Source of the DNA: DAIOGN01 sp036745245
GTDB taxonomy: Bacteria > Zixibacteria > MSB-5A5 > JAUVRN01
DNA: 7,776 bases
NCBI GenBank assembly: GCA_036745245.1
Contig: DAIOGN010000139.1
Coordinates: 1 to 7,776, forward strand
Direction: 5' to 3'
Program-made: the position numbers and the translations under genes
In this document: piece after piece, positions 7,035 to 7,776 of the stretch
Layout: the number at the start of each line of letters is the position of its first letter
Numbering within the stretch: position 1 is the stretch's first letter
Notes under the pieces: model-generated
Told to the model about the DNA's origin: nothing
Database searches by the model: none
The model's input: the letters and a program-made list of their open reading frames with translations, nothing else

Positions 7035-7605
7035 GGCGCTCCTCCATTCGCGTCCACAGCGACTCGACCGTGTCGAGCGGCAGTCCCACGATCGTGTCGA
7101 AGCGGCCCTCGTATTTCTCCACGAGCCTTTCCTGGTCTTCCTGCACGCCGTAGGCGCCCGCTTTGTCCTGATATGTGTTCACGTCCAGGTGGGCCTCGAT
7201 GTCGGAGTCGGAGAGAGACCTGAAGGTCACACGTGAGCGATCAAATCCGGTCCAGTCGTCCTCCCCGAACACGAGTGCAACGCCTGTGACCACGTCATGC
7301 GTGCAACCGGACAGCGTGCGAAGCAACTCCCGCGCTTCCGAGCGCGAAGCCGGTTTGCCAAACACCCGGCCCGCGAGTGTCACCACGGTATCTGCGCCAA
7401 GCACCGGACACTCCTGGTGCTCTTTCGCAACCTGTCGCGCCTTTCTCAGGGCCAGCTCACAGGCCGCGCCCTCCACTGATAGCTCTTCGGGCCACACTTC
7501 GTCGGCCGAGGAGGGGACTACTTTCACGTCCCAGCCGGCCTCCGCCAGGAGCCACTGACGCCGGGGCGACTGCGACGCAAGAATGACAGAGCGACCGGCC
7601 TTCAT
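7018..7605 (-). CDS. maf: Maf family nucleoside triphosphate pyrophosphatase (YhdE type)
   Basis: Maf proteins hydrolyse nucleoside triphosphates to monophosphate and pyrophosphate. The YhdE-type subgroup prefers dTTP, UTP and modified pyrimidine forms, and overexpression of Maf blocks septation in some bacteria. The 195-residue protein matches the usual length. It starts with the phosphate-binding LASQSPRR (9-16) and has LGADTVV (69-75, catalytic Asp72), FGKP (82-85), VVTGVALV (105-112), YQDKAGAYGVQ (145-155) and the ending TIVGLPLDTV (171-180). The ADTVV and DKAGAYG motifs point to the YhdE rather than the YceF type. The frame is open further upstream to 7713, but that extension is Arg-rich, unlike Maf, and overlaps dtd. 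The ATG at 7603-7605 gives the family N-terminus and has GGAG upstream. This start overlaps the dtd stop as ATGA. The segment before DKAG reads NTYQ where GEPL is common, a modest deviation. Confidence 0.94.
   Translation of the reverse strand: MKAGRSVILASQSPRRQWLLAEAGWDVKVVPSSADEVWPEELSVEGAACELALRKARQVAKEHQECPVLGADTVVTLAGRVFGKPASRSEARELLRTLSGCTHDVVTGVALVFGEDDWTGFDRSRVTFRSLSDSDIEAHLDVNTYQDKAGAYGVQEDQERLVEKYEGRFDTIVGLPLDTVESLWTRMEERREGLR
7039..7045 (-). promoter_or_regulatory. rodZ ribosome binding site
   Basis: GGAGGAG on the minus strand, with its GGAGG core six bases ahead of the GTG at 7032-7034. It lies inside the end of maf and supports the GTG as the real start of the RodZ-like protein. 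Confidence 0.65.
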
Positions 7606-7776
7606 TCGGAATGCTCCAGTATGAGCGTGACGGGTCCGTCGTTCGTCAGGTGTACTTCCATCGCCGCGCCGAACTCTCCTGTTTCGACCTTCACGCCCAG
7701 AGCCCGCAGGCATTCCGAGAATCGCTCGATGAGCGGCTCTGCGCGTCGAAGTGCGACGTGTCAGAGGCGGCCGAAG
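7602..7776 (-). CDS. dtd: D-aminoacyl-tRNA deacylase, C-terminal part, with an in-frame stop near the window edge
   Basis: Dtd hydrolyses D-amino acids mischarged onto tRNA (for example D-Tyr-tRNA), keeping translation L-specific; it is a cytoplasmic homodimer. Only the C-terminal part is present. AEPLIERFSECLRALG, then VETGEFGAAMEVHL and TNDGPVTLILEHSE before TGA (7602-7604), match the end of the family well; the TNDGPVT segment is part of the conserved active-site region. The frame is clean from 7602 to 7760, but a TGA lies at 7761-7763. Beyond it, the reading frame shifted by one base (7753-7776) encodes LRPPLTRR, which resembles the conserved RPSF-type motif expected just before this region. 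This suggests a frameshift between about 7745 and 7765, either real or a sequence error. About two thirds of the gene lies outside the window. Its stop overlaps the maf start by 4 bp. Confidence 0.75.
7614..7617 (-). promoter_or_regulatory. maf ribosome binding site
   Basis: GGAG on the minus strand, eight bases before the ATG at 7603-7605 and inside the last codons of dtd. It supports choosing this ATG over the longer in-frame extension. Confidence 0.5.

Noticed and set aside
7606..7713. N-terminal extension of maf by 36 residues
   Set aside because: The extension is Arg-rich, matches no Maf protein and lies inside dtd, while the ATG at 7603-7605 gives the standard Maf N-terminus.

Overview
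The window is a compact, high-GC bacterial chromosomal segment made almost entirely of housekeeping genes. I see no transposase, integrase, CRISPR array, tRNA, rRNA or phage gene. Two genes are cut by the window edges. The layout and the high-GC codon use fit a Gram-negative-like, deep-branching phylum such as Gemmatimonadota, but that placement is a low-confidence guess; nothing in the sequence proves it.

Layout: on the plus strand, bases 2-421 hold the end of an OsmC peroxiredoxin gene. After a 123-bp gap with a strong hairpin (460-493), everything else runs on the minus strand as one tightly packed cluster. In transcription order, from right to left, it reads dtd (partial, edge) - maf - rodZ-like - a small unnamed protein resembling half of a family 9 glycosyltransferase - smc - ftsY - rlmH. 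Five successive junctions overlap by 4, 17, 4, 11 and 4 bp. Only ftsY-rlmH has a gap (44 bp). Stop codons lie inside or beside the next start, and ribosome binding sites lie inside the preceding gene, so translational coupling is likely. Three starts are not ATG: GTG for rodZ, TTG for smc and TTG for ftsY.

How the genes fit together: the cluster joins removal of D-amino acids from tRNA (Dtd), hydrolysis of non-canonical or pyrimidine nucleoside triphosphates linked to septum control (Maf), cytoskeleton-membrane anchoring for cell shape (RodZ), chromosome condensation and segregation (SMC), membrane targeting of nascent proteins (FtsY) and ribosome maturation (RlmH). The smc-ftsY pairing is also known from other bacteria such as Bacillus subtilis. 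The overall theme is growth, shape and division. The least understood member is the 190-residue protein between rodZ and smc.

I found no convincing new biological system. The points most worth a second look are this small glycosyltransferase-like protein, an in-frame stop near the window edge in dtd, an SMC hinge whose usual glycine-rich segment looks degenerate, and the hairpin between the convergent genes.
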